The notes under the pieces are model-generated. The model had not been told where the DNA came from, did not search any database, and was given only the letters and a program-made list of their open reading frames with translations. A stretch of DNA of 64,000 bases from Shimia gijangensis (GTDB taxonomy: Bacteria; Pseudomonadota; Alphaproteobacteria; Rhodobacterales; Rhodobacteraceae). Both the position numbers and the translations under genes were made by a program. Within the stretch, counting starts at the first letter, position 1. The number at the start of each line of letters is the position of its first letter. The stretch spans positions 62,001 through 126,000 of the forward strand of contig NZ_FQZQ01000008.1 of assembly GCF_900142085.1 (NCBI RefSeq), in the 5' to 3' direction. Shown here in pieces: positions 17,800-25,439 of the stretch.

Positions 17800-18918
17800 A
17801 TGACGTTTGAAACACCCGGTCCGGTCGAAAAAGGCCTGCGTGACGCGATCAGCCCGATCGAAGAGATTATCGAAGAGGCGCGCCAAGGGCGCATTTATAT
17901 TCTTGTGGATCACGAAGACCGCGAGAATGAAGGCGACTTTATTATCCCAGCTGAGTTTGCCGATGCAGCAGCGGTAAATTTCATGGCTACCCATGGGCGC
18001 GGATTGATCTGTTTGCCGATGACCGCCCAGCGAGTGGACCATCTGGGATTGCCTATGATGGCCGTGAACAATTCTTCACGCCACGAGACAGCTTTTACGG
18101 TTTCGATTGAGGCTCGCGAAGGGGTTTCGACCGGAATTTCCGCAGGGGATCGGGCGCTGACCATCGCCACGGCCATCAATGAGCAAAACACCATGGCGCA
18201 TATCGCAACCCCGGGCCATGTGTTTCCATTGCGTGCTAAGCGCGGTGGCGTGTTGGTCCGCGCTGGTCATACCGAAGCTTCGGTGGATATTTCGCGTCTG
18301 GCGGGACTGAACCCCTCGGCCGTAATTTGCGAGATCATGAACGAAGATGGCACTATGTCCCGTTTGCCCGAGTTGGTTGAGATCGCGAAGAAGCACGGGC
18401 TAAAAATCGGCACAATTTCCGACCTGATCGCCTATCGATCGCGCAACGATAACCTCGTTGTCGAGTCGTCACGCGAAACCGTTCAATCCGAGTTCGGGGG
18501 TGAATGGGATATGCGTATCTTTACCGACCAAATTCACGGTGTTGAGCATGTCGCGCTGGTGAAGGGCGATATTTCAACTCCTGAACCTGTTCTGGTCCGT
18601 ACTCATGCCTTGCACGAAGCAGGCGATGTCTTGGGATTGGGTCCAAAATCTGCTGATGAACTGCCAAGCGCGATGCGCCAGATCGCAGCCGAAGGGCGCG
18701 GTGTGGTCTGTCTGTTTCGTGAACCGCGTCACAGCCTTTACGCCAACGAAGACGAAGGCCCGCGCACGGTTAAACATACAGGTTTAGGGGCCCAGATGTT
18801 ATCCAACATGGGGCTCAGCGAATTGGTTCTGCTGACCGACAGCCCGGACACTGTTTATCTGGGCATTGATGCCTACGGGCTTTCGATTGTGGGTACACGC
18901 CCCATCACCAAGGAGTAA
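17800..18918 (+). CDS. ribB: DHBP synthase fused to degenerate GTP cyclohydrolase II domain (RibBX type)
   Basis: The N-terminal half (about residues 15-215) is a complete 3,4-dihydroxy-2-butanone-4-phosphate synthase, which makes the four-carbon precursor of lumazine from ribulose 5-phosphate: DHEDRENEGDFI, THGRGLICLPM and RAGHTEASVD are present. The C-terminal half aligns in pattern to GTP cyclohydrolase II but lacks its zinc ligands: the SECLTGD...RCDCG region reads THALHEAGDVLGLGPKSADE, and the RQEGRNIG catalytic region reads REPRHSLY with a deletion after it. It is therefore unlikely to have RibA activity. Start ATG 17800 has AAAGG 7 nt upstream. It is 3 nt from ribH. Confidence 0.93.
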   Translation: MTFETPGPVEKGLRDAISPIEEIIEEARQGRIYILVDHEDRENEGDFIIPAEFADAAAVNFMATHGRGLICLPMTAQRVDHLGLPMMAVNNSSRHETAFTVSIEAREGVSTGISAGDRALTIATAINEQNTMAHIATPGHVFPLRAKRGGVLVRAGHTEASVDISRLAGLNPSAVICEIMNEDGTMSRLPELVEIAKKHGLKIGTISDLIAYRSRNDNLVVESSRETVQSEFGGEWDMRIFTDQIHGVEHVALVKGDISTPEPVLVRTHALHEAGDVLGLGPKSADELPSAMRQIAAEGRGVVCLFREPRHSLYANEDEGPRTVKHTGLGAQMLSNMGLSELVLLTDSPDTVYLGIDAYGLSIVGTRPITKE

Positions 18919-18921
18919 ACC

Positions 18922-19473
18922 ATGGCTGGAGCAGAACAACATTACATCATGCCGCGTGCGGAATTCGACAAACCGGTCAAGCTCGCCATTGTGATGTCGC
19001 CTTACTACAAGGACATCGCCGGCAACATGCTGGCGGGCGCCACGGCCGAGATTGAGGCCGCCGGCGGCACATTTGAAGTGATTGAAGTACCGGGGGCATT
19101 GGAAATTCCCACGGCCATTGGCATTTCGGAGCGGTTGAGCAATTTTGATGGCTATGTCGCGCTGGGCTGTGTGATCCGGGGCGAGACGACGCATTATGAA
19201 ACGGTCTGCAACGACTCGAGCCGCGCCATTCAACTGCTTGGTCTTCAGGGCCTGTGCATTGGCAACGGTATCCTGACGGTTGAGAACCGCAAGCAAGCTG
19301 AAGTCCGCGCTGATCCCATGGATCAAAATAAAGGCGGTGGGGCTGCTGCTGCGGCCTTGCATCTGATCGCATTGACTCGTAAATGGGGCGCCCAGCGTAA
19401 AGGCGTCGGATTTGTACCGGACGCCGAAGAATACAAAGTTGCTGGCGAACTCAAGGACAACCCCTCGGCATGA
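18922..19473 (+). CDS. ribH: 6,7-dimethyl-8-ribityllumazine synthase
   Basis: Condenses the pyrimidine from RibD with the four-carbon unit from RibB. The 183-residue protein has an N-terminal extension of about 15 residues over the usual length. Catalytic His is in GETTHYETV, and the substrate-phosphate Arg in the AEVRAD segment is kept. PGALEIP and GNGILTVEN are family signatures. It follows ribB by 3 nt and overlaps nusB by 4 nt (ATGA). Confidence 0.96.
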   Translation: MAGAEQHYIMPRAEFDKPVKLAIVMSPYYKDIAGNMLAGATAEIEAAGGTFEVIEVPGALEIPTAIGISERLSNFDGYVALGCVIRGETTHYETVCNDSSRAIQLLGLQGLCIGNGILTVENRKQAEVRADPMDQNKGGGAAAAALHLIALTRKWGAQRKGVGFVPDAEEYKVAGELKDNPSA

Positions 19474-19937
19474 CCAAATCGGCAGACCAGAAACGTTTGA
19501 TGAAATCCGCAGCCCGGCTTTATGCTGTGCAGGCGCTCTATCAGATGGAACTATCCGGCCAGACGGTCGATCAGGTGCGGATTGAGTTTCTGGACCATCG
19601 CTTTGGCGAGCAGTTCGAAGACTACGAGATGGTCGAAGGCCACACAGGGTTGTTTACCTCGACAATCGAAGACGCAGTCAACAATCAGGCGCTGATTGAC
19701 CAGATGACAGACCGCGGTCTTGTCGCCAAATGGCCAATTTCTCGCATTGATCCTACCTTGCGAGCACTGTTTCGGGCCGCAGGCGCGGAGTTGACCCAAA
19801 CGACAACGCCACCCAAAGTGGTGATCAGTGAATATGTTGGTGTGGCCGCAGCGTTTTTCCCGGATGGAAAAGAATCCAAGTTTGTAAATGCGGTGCTGGA
19901 TCACATGGCCCGCGAAGCACGTCCCGAAGCTTTTTAA
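19470..19937 (+). CDS. nusB: Transcription antitermination factor NusB
   Basis: Binds boxA RNA together with ribosomal protein S10 in antitermination of rRNA operons. The 155-residue protein shows the all-helical NusB pattern: an RLYAVQALYQMELSG first helix, KWPISRIDPTLRALFRAA and PPKVVISEYVGVAAAFF. The ribH-nusB order, with a 4-nt overlap, is widespread in bacteria. Length is normal. Confidence 0.96.
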   Translation: MTKSADQKRLMKSAARLYAVQALYQMELSGQTVDQVRIEFLDHRFGEQFEDYEMVEGHTGLFTSTIEDAVNNQALIDQMTDRGLVAKWPISRIDPTLRALFRAAGAELTQTTTPPKVVISEYVGVAAAFFPDGKESKFVNAVLDHMAREARPEAF

Positions 19938-20292
19938 GTCGGCCACAGATTTACGACCCTTGCCGAAAGGTACAAGAGAGACTACGTAGAGCCTTGGCGG
20001 GTTCTGCCCTTCTCGTGATCCGGTTGCATTCCAGTGGCCTTAAGCAATTCTGAGGGAGCTGGCTCTGTTCTGGCCCTGGCCTGATTATCTGGCGCCCACC
20101 TGTACATACAGGTCCTCAGGAATGAGATAACCCCACGGCTGCGTTTGCGGGCCCGCCACTTTCCCCACAGCACATCGATAATGCGACCATACCTCATCGC
20201 AAACCTCGACGATGGCCACTCTTCCAAAGTGGGTAATCTGGTTCTAAATCGCTATGGTTAAAGGGCGGAATTTCTCAAAGAGGGGTTTGTAA
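19938..20292. other. 355-bp gap after nusB with no convincing gene
   Basis: No ORF here has a standard start with a ribosome site. The longest reverse frame is 81 codons with a TTG start (20227). An alternative reverse frame holds about 44 codons from a GTG and reads protein-like (GYLIPEDLYVQVGAR), which could be a gene remnant. No T-run hairpin was found after nusB. Confidence 0.4.
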
Positions 20293-21102
20293 ATGACTGA
20301 TACGGGCGAGTATTTTGGTAACGCTGATCAAATTCCCTTGATGCACCGAGGGCGAAACCTTTGGGAGTTGATGCAGGATAACCCAGCATATTCCTTCTAT
20401 GGCCGCATGGTTTCTCTATGTGATCCAGAAGATGATGCCATCAACAAAATGCTCTCATTGGCGCGCCTTCAGGGGGCGGCAAGCTGTCAGTATTATCCAA
20501 TTGATCAGGCGGACGGTTTCTGTTCTGAACTTGAAGCTTTGGGTATGAATGCTGGTCGTTACGAACAGTGCCGGGGTGAAAAGGCGGCGATAGAGTCCAG
20601 CCGGAGGATTCTGGACGAATATCAACTGCCCGAGGATATCTCTGTCGTTGTCCTAGACCAAAGTTCATCCACAAAACTGGTTCGCGAGGTTGCTGATGTT
20701 TCGCTGGCCTGCGGCGTGATGCCGGTTCCGGGTTCCGTCATGCGCGGGACCGGTCGCAAGGGCGTTTGTCTCGCAGCGGTTGACGATGCTGGCAAAGTTG
20801 TCGCAACCGCATCTTCCTATCTTAGCAATCACCCCGATGGTACGAGGGCCAAAGATGCATTCTGGGGCATGTTGGCCACAGGAGAGGCTCGCCGGGGTGA
20901 GCGGATCGGTTTGATTCTTGGGGCACAATCGATTGTATGGATGTCGGAAAATCTAGGAGCCCGGTCTTTCAATACCGGTATCACCGCTGACAATGCTTCA
21001 TCCATGGCGTTGTGTGAAAAACTTGGCGTCATACCATCCAAATGGACTTTTATTGCCTGTATCGATCCAGAGGCGATGAAAAATGGGTCAGTCACCCGCT
21101 AA
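20293..21102 (+). CDS. GNAT-like N-acetyltransferase
   Basis: A 269-residue protein whose last third matches a GNAT acetyltransferase core: RRGERIGLILGAQSIVWM takes the place of the acetyl-CoA pyrophosphate loop, and GITADNASSMALCEKLGV is a typical final helix (N-x-S-x-x-L/Y-x-K-L-G). The first half is not recognisable to me. The substrate is unknown. The gene stands alone, 355 bp after nusB and 171 bp before the arsR-like gene. Confidence 0.65.
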   Translation: MTDTGEYFGNADQIPLMHRGRNLWELMQDNPAYSFYGRMVSLCDPEDDAINKMLSLARLQGAASCQYYPIDQADGFCSELEALGMNAGRYEQCRGEKAAIESSRRILDEYQLPEDISVVVLDQSSSTKLVREVADVSLACGVMPVPGSVMRGTGRKGVCLAAVDDAGKVVATASSYLSNHPDGTRAKDAFWGMLATGEARRGERIGLILGAQSIVWMSENLGARSFNTGITADNASSMALCEKLGVIPSKWTFIACIDPEAMKNGSVTR

Positions 21103-21209
21103 AATTCTAAGTCTTAAATGCGCTCTAAGACATGTCAGCAGGTTTTAGGGCGTTGTTTGGCCAAACGTATCGTTCAACGCATCTGAGCAGCAGCTACCTA
21201 ATTTCTCAC

Positions 21210-21257
21210 TTGACATGATACCATTTGGTATCGCATATAGAGATACCAAATGGTATC
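21210..21257 (+). promoter_or_regulatory. ArsR promoter with two palindromic operators
   Basis: GATACC-ATTT-GGTATC at 21217-21232 and its exact reverse complement GATACC-AAAT-GGTATC at 21242-21257, with centres 25 bp apart. A perfect -35 TTGACA lies at 21210-21215, so the first site fills the spacer up to a -10 near 21233-21239 (GCATATA) and the second covers the expected start of transcription. This is the geometry of autorepression by the ArsR protein encoded at 21274. Confidence 0.85.
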
Positions 21258-21273
21258 ACTTAGGGAAGCTGTT

Positions 21274-21600
21274 ATGACCCCTGATCTACAACCGGCCTTT
21301 CGAGCTCTCGCTGATCCGACCCGTCGAGATATCCTGCGTATGTTGGGTGATCGTGAAATGACCATCGCTGAAGTCTCTGAAAACTTCGACATGACTCGTG
21401 CTGCGGTGAAAAAGCATCTGGTGATGCTGTCCGATGGTGGGTTGATCAACGTGCGTGCCGAGGGACGTGAGAAACTGAATTCTCTGAATGCCGACGCGTT
21501 AAGGCCGGTGATGCACTGGTTGGGTTGGTTTGACCAATTCTGGGATACGCGTTTGGATGCTTTGAAAAATGTCATTGAACAGGAGGAAACCAATGACTGA
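21274..21600 (+). CDS. ArsR-family transcriptional regulator
   Basis: A 108-residue winged-helix regulator. The helix-turn-helix spans about residues 35-58 (TIAEVSENFDMTRAAVKKHL) and begins after the ALADPTRRDILRML motif typical of the family. There is no Cys-based metal site (no CxC), so it is not a classical metal sensor; it resembles the SdpR-like subgroup. ATG 21274 has AGGGA 7 nt upstream; the in-frame ATG 21250 lies inside an operator and was rejected. It overlaps the SRPBCC gene by 8 nt and is predicted to repress both. Confidence 0.92.
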   Translation: MTPDLQPAFRALADPTRRDILRMLGDREMTIAEVSENFDMTRAAVKKHLVMLSDGGLINVRAEGREKLNSLNADALRPVMHWLGWFDQFWDTRLDALKNVIEQEETND

Positions 21601-22000
21601 TACGACAATTCGAAAATCTGTGTTTCTTGCCGCCGACAAGCCGCGGGTGTGGGAGTTTTTGACCAAGGCCGACATGTTGGGCAAGTGGTTCCACCCTGCA
21701 AAGGAAGATCTTGTTGAAGGGCAGGAGTATACGCTGACCAGCCAGAAAGACGGGGATCGTATGTGCTGGGGATCGGTTGAGGCCGCAACGCCGCATGATT
21801 ACATGAAATGGTCATTTACCGTGGGGCCCCTAGCAGGTGCGATGACCGTGGTGGAATGGCTCTTGGAAGAGGCCCCGGGCGGCACCCGATTGACCTTAAC
21901 CCACAGCGGCCTGCCGGACAGCGGTGAAGGTTATGGCCTTGTTATGGCGTTGGACAAGGGCTGGCACGGCTTTCTGTCAAACCTGCACGACATGGAGTAA
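21593..22000 (+). CDS. SRPBCC / AHSA1-like domain protein
   Basis: A 135-residue START/SRPBCC-fold protein of the Hsp90-activator homology (AHSA1) type: KSVFLAADKPRVWEFLTKAD, a GKWFHPAKEDL segment, and the closing KGWHGFLSNLHDM helix. These small hydrophobic-pocket proteins are often paired with ArsR regulators, and here the coupling is direct (8-nt overlap, GGAGG inside the arsR end). The ligand is unknown. Confidence 0.88.
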   Translation: MTDTTIRKSVFLAADKPRVWEFLTKADMLGKWFHPAKEDLVEGQEYTLTSQKDGDRMCWGSVEAATPHDYMKWSFTVGPLAGAMTVVEWLLEEAPGGTRLTLTHSGLPDSGEGYGLVMALDKGWHGFLSNLHDME

Positions 22001-22120
22001 GGGCAGGGTGCTCCCGCCCAATGATGCACCACGCTGGCGCGTGACACGGTATTGGTTGGGCCCGGCAGCGCGCGGGCAAAGCCCGAGCGCCGCCCCCCGC
22101 TCCCCGCAGGGGGCGAAGAG
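22001..22120. repeat. GC-rich structured intergenic element
   Basis: Between the SRPBCC gene and the nitroreductase-fold gene lies a strongly structured stretch. GCCCAA (22016-22021) pairs with TTGGGC (22056-22061), and 22068-22077 pairs with 22081-22090 around an AAA loop (10 bp, one mismatch). A C-run and a G-run follow. It has no T-run and no ORF. The look is that of an interspersed intergenic repeat, but no second copy exists in this window. Confidence 0.4.
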
Positions 22121-22198
22121 AAAAAGCCGCGCAATTGAGCGGTTTCACGTGACCCGGAAGTGACCTAGGCTGGTATTTAAACCAACAGGAAGCCCGTC

Positions 22199-22891
22199 AT
22201 GTTTGCCCGAGAGAATCTGAACTACGATCCGTTATTGTTGCCTGATCGCATGGATTATGATGACGCTATGGTGCGGGCCGAAGCCGTCACATTTTTTGAA
22301 CGGATGCGTGGCCGTCACACCGTGCGCGACTTTTCAAATCGCGATGTGGAGCGCGACGTGATTGAAACCTGCATTCGCACCGCGGGTCGTGCGCCCAGTG
22401 GCGCAAATCATCAACCCTGGCATTTCGTGGCGATCTCAAACCCCGCGTTGAAATCACGCATCCGTGCCGAGGCCGAAGAGGAGGAACGCCGTTTTTACGC
22501 AGGCGGTGCAGGGGACGAATGGATCAAAGCGCTTGAGCCGATTGGCACCAACGACAGCAAGCCCCACCTTGAGGTGGCCCCTTGGCTGATTGTAGTGTTT
22601 GCGCAGCGCTACGGAGAATTTGAAGACGGTACGCGGTACAAAAACTACTACGTGCCAGAAAGCGTCGGCATTGCCAGTGGTTTCTTGATTGCCGCTTTGC
22701 ATCATGCAGGCCTGAGCATTTTAACCCACACACCAAACCCGATGAAGTTTCTGAATGACGCATTGGGGCGGCCGGCTTCGGAAAAACCGGTTATGATCCT
22801 TGCCGTGGGCCATGCTGCAGAAGACGCCCAAGTTCCCTCGGTGGCGATGATGAAAAAGCCACTCGAGGAAATCCTTACTGTGTTAGATTGA
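22199..22891 (+). CDS. Nitroreductase-fold flavoprotein, iodotyrosine deiodinase type
   Basis: A 230-residue FMN enzyme of the nitroreductase superfamily that resembles mammalian iodotyrosine deiodinase throughout: RHTVRDFSNRDV, APSGANHQPWHFV (FMN binding), EEEERRFYAGG, and LHHAGLSILTHTPNP. Human IYD binds the amino-acid part of its substrate with E157, Y161 and K182. The same three occur here as E96, Y100 and K121 with identical spacing. It may therefore reductively dehalogenate halotyrosines, though the reaction is an inference. It is followed 21 nt later by an ACT protein. Confidence 0.85.
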   Translation: MFARENLNYDPLLLPDRMDYDDAMVRAEAVTFFERMRGRHTVRDFSNRDVERDVIETCIRTAGRAPSGANHQPWHFVAISNPALKSRIRAEAEEEERRFYAGGAGDEWIKALEPIGTNDSKPHLEVAPWLIVVFAQRYGEFEDGTRYKNYYVPESVGIASGFLIAALHHAGLSILTHTPNPMKFLNDALGRPASEKPVMILAVGHAAEDAQVPSVAMMKKPLEEILTVLD

Positions 22892-22912
22892 CCGCAGTAC
22901 GGGGGAAGCCAG

Positions 22913-23329
22913 ATGCCGGATGTCGTCTCAAGCGCACATGACATGATTTCGTCAATGTCGCCGTTTTTGCGGCGCGAACGATATGTATTTGTCTCGCTTC
23001 CAGAAGGCGAAATCGGGACATCTTTGCTTCAAGAGGCTTTGGCGACGTACCGGGAGGATGAAGGTATGTCTCTCATTCTAAGCGTGGATGTGGCGCGGCA
23101 GGCTGGTCTGCCTGTGGATCAGCCGATGCGGTGCATCACGCTCAAGGTTTTCTCATCGCTCGAAGGAGTGGGGCTCACGGCGGCTGTCTCCAGAGTGCTG
23201 GCCGAAAATGGGATCGCCTGTAATATGGTCTCCGCATTTCATCATGATCACGTGTTCGTACCAGAAGCAGACGCGGAACAGGCGGTAAATCTTCTCAAAG
23301 ACCTTCAGTCAGCCGGAATTGTCAGTTAA
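22913..23329 (+). CDS. ACT-domain protein
   Basis: A 138-residue protein resembling the small ACT-domain family often annotated as aspartokinase-like or DUF2241: an N-terminal YVFVSLPEGE strand, then CITLKVFSSLEGVGLTAAVSRVLAENGI and a FHHDHVFVPEADAEQAVNLL end. ACT domains bind amino acids or similar small ligands. No catalytic domain is attached. It follows the deiodinase-like gene by 21 nt and may be cotranscribed with it. Confidence 0.75.
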   Translation: MPDVVSSAHDMISSMSPFLRRERYVFVSLPEGEIGTSLLQEALATYREDEGMSLILSVDVARQAGLPVDQPMRCITLKVFSSLEGVGLTAAVSRVLAENGIACNMVSAFHHDHVFVPEADAEQAVNLLKDLQSAGIVS

Positions 23330-23360
23330 CCGTCGGAAACTCTGATGAGGCAGATCGCGG

Positions 23361-23681
23361 TCATTGATTTTTTTGAGGGGAACGCGCCTTTGCTTCGACT
23401 GGAGCAAGGCGGGGTGGACCCACAGGCAGATCGTCCTTTTTTCCGCCGCCCGGACGATCGTCGCCCGCCATGCGCATGATCACGATCGAAAACTGCACCC
23501 CGGCAAACACAATCCCATTGAAAATGAAAAGCATAACAACTGCGACCACGCCGCCAGATGTTGCGTTCACCAGATGCCACAGGTTTGCGACGTTCATCCA
23601 CAACAACAGGCCAACAAATATTGCGGAGAGACCAAATCCAGTCAGGACCTGACGGATATACAATCGAACGAGTTTGGGCAT
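23361..23681 (-). CDS. Small two-helix membrane protein
   Basis: A 106-residue protein with two predicted membrane helices, about residues 14-34 (LTGFGLSAIFVGLLLWMNV) and 42-66 (GGVVAVVMLFIFNGIVFAGV), and a charged proline-rich tail. AAAGGAG lies just before the ATG. I know similar proteins from roseobacters only as hypothetical. It is convergent with the ACT gene and divergent from the amidohydrolase. Confidence 0.75.
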   Translation of the reverse strand: MPKLVRLYIRQVLTGFGLSAIFVGLLLWMNVANLWHLVNATSGGVVAVVMLFIFNGIVFAGVQFSIVIMRMAGDDRPGGGKKDDLPVGPPRLAPVEAKARSPQKNQ

Positions 23682-23849
23682 GATCGGCTCCTTTGCTGGG
23701 TCCTATGATATTCTATTCTTTGCATGTGGCAAGGGATGGTTTCCACAAAGGCCAAGATTGGCCCGTCCGCGACAGTTTGGCGGCGCAATCACGCTTGCCG
23801 ATGTTCTGTTTGACCCCATAGGGTGTGGCAAATTGCTCAGGAGAGGCTC

Positions 23850-25424
23850 ATGGATCAGGCCAAGACAACCGCACGCGACACCGTTAAATCCCGGATGGGA
23901 GAGATTTCTGACTGGACCCGAACAATCTGGGACTATGGCGAAACCGCCTGGCGCGAATACAAAAGCTGCGCGTTTTACGTTGATCTTCTGCGCCGCGAGG
24001 GCTTCGAGGTCGAAGAAGGTTCGGCCGGAATGCCCACAGCGTTTTGCGCGACGTGGTCGAACGGCGAAGGCCCAACCATCGGCGGCTATGCCGAATACGA
24101 CGGCATCCCCGGAAACTGTCAGGCGGCGGAACCCGTCAAAAAACCGCGCCCCGGATTGGGTCCACATGCCGGTGGTCACACTGACCCGCATTCGGCCTTG
24201 GGAACTGGCGCATTAGGAGGCTTTTTGGCGGCCAAGGCGGCGATGGAAAAGCATGACATCAAAGGTACACTCAAGTTCTTTGGCGAGCCCGCCGAAAAGG
24301 TGCGTGCGTCCAAGCCAATCCATGCCGCCGCCGGATACTACGACGATCTGGATGCCGCGATCTCGTTCCATCCGTTTTACATGGCCCCTTTGTGCAACAC
24401 GGTCCGCTGGGACACCCACTGCGGGGTTGGCTATGGCGTGATTTATGAATTTACTTGTGATGAACCCGAAACATGGATGGCAGCGGGCGAGGGCTCTCCG
24501 ATCCCGGCAAGTCATGCGGCAGCCCGTGCACCTGGCGCCACTGATGCGCTGAACATGATGTACACGTCTGCCAAGGCGCTGCGCGAACACGTGATGGCGC
24601 CCGGCCAAAGCTGGTCAATGAACGAGACTATTATCAGCCACGGGCAGGCCACCGCCGACAACATCCCAGCGCAGATTGCGCAAATTCAATATTTCATCCG
24701 CATTTCCGAAGTAAAAGACGCCGAACATGTCATTCGGGGGCTGGATCACTTTGCCGAGAATGCCGCGCGCATGAACCATTGCTCGTGGCGACGTCACTGG
24801 GTCGCCAAATCGCGCCCCGGATTGCCCAACCACACAATTTCGGCAGCAACCTATGCCAATCTTGAAACCGTTGGCGCACCGGTTTGGGGCGATGAGGCCA
24901 AGGGTTTTGCCCGGGCCATCCAGTCAGAACTGGGGCTCGAGCCTATGGACGAGCCGTTTTTGAAAATGACGACCGAGTTGAAAGACCCGAAAATTGCCGA
25001 GGCTGAGATGCGCGAAATCCTTCCGCCGTCGCAGCGGCATTTCACTTCGGACGACTATACTGAATATTGCTGGCATGCGCCGACGGTGCGTCTCTACATT
25101 GGGCGCCCCGCGCTCGAAGCTCCTGCGGGCTATGCCTATCCGGCGTGGACCATGAACGCGATGGGCGGTTATGCGGCATGTATTGACCCTATGGTCGAAG
25201 TCGCAGCGCAAGTCGTGGCCATGACCGCGCTTGATTTCCTCACCGACGCTGATCTGCTTGAGACGGCACAGGCCGAGTTCCGCGAACGCACAGGCGGCGG
25301 TGTGGGGGGGGACAAGTATCTGGCGCCGCTTTGCGACTATGAACCGCCTCTGAACTTCCGCTGGCCGGAATATGTGACCACGGCGCGTGGAGAAGATTGG
25401 GTGATCCCAACTATGCCGGGATAA
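23850..25424 (+). CDS. M20-family amidohydrolase (AbgB-like)
   Basis: A 524-residue zinc-dependent amidohydrolase of the AbgB/peptidase M20 group, which cleaves amide bonds such as p-aminobenzoyl-glutamate. Supporting parts are GGYAEYDGIPGNCQ near residue 80, GGHTDPHSALGTGALGG as metal site, a FGEPAEKVRASKP glutamate pair and SFHPFYMAPL. The usual GCGHN metal motif of AbgB is here changed to TDPHS, so substrate or metal use may differ. ATG 23850 has GGAGAGG upstream. It is convergent with the MttB-type gene, 15 bp apart. Confidence 0.8.
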   Translation: MDQAKTTARDTVKSRMGEISDWTRTIWDYGETAWREYKSCAFYVDLLRREGFEVEEGSAGMPTAFCATWSNGEGPTIGGYAEYDGIPGNCQAAEPVKKPRPGLGPHAGGHTDPHSALGTGALGGFLAAKAAMEKHDIKGTLKFFGEPAEKVRASKPIHAAAGYYDDLDAAISFHPFYMAPLCNTVRWDTHCGVGYGVIYEFTCDEPETWMAAGEGSPIPASHAAARAPGATDALNMMYTSAKALREHVMAPGQSWSMNETIISHGQATADNIPAQIAQIQYFIRISEVKDAEHVIRGLDHFAENAARMNHCSWRRHWVAKSRPGLPNHTISAATYANLETVGAPVWGDEAKGFARAIQSELGLEPMDEPFLKMTTELKDPKIAEAEMREILPPSQRHFTSDDYTEYCWHAPTVRLYIGRPALEAPAGYAYPAWTMNAMGGYAACIDPMVEVAAQVVAMTALDFLTDADLLETAQAEFRERTGGGVGGDKYLAPLCDYEPPLNFRWPEYVTTARGEDWVIPTMPG

Positions 25425-25439
25425 CAACGGTCCGCCGAT

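Noticed and set aside
19982-20227. 81-codon reverse ORF after nusB
   Set aside because: TTG start, no ribosome site and an Arg/Trp-rich composition typical of a non-coding frame.
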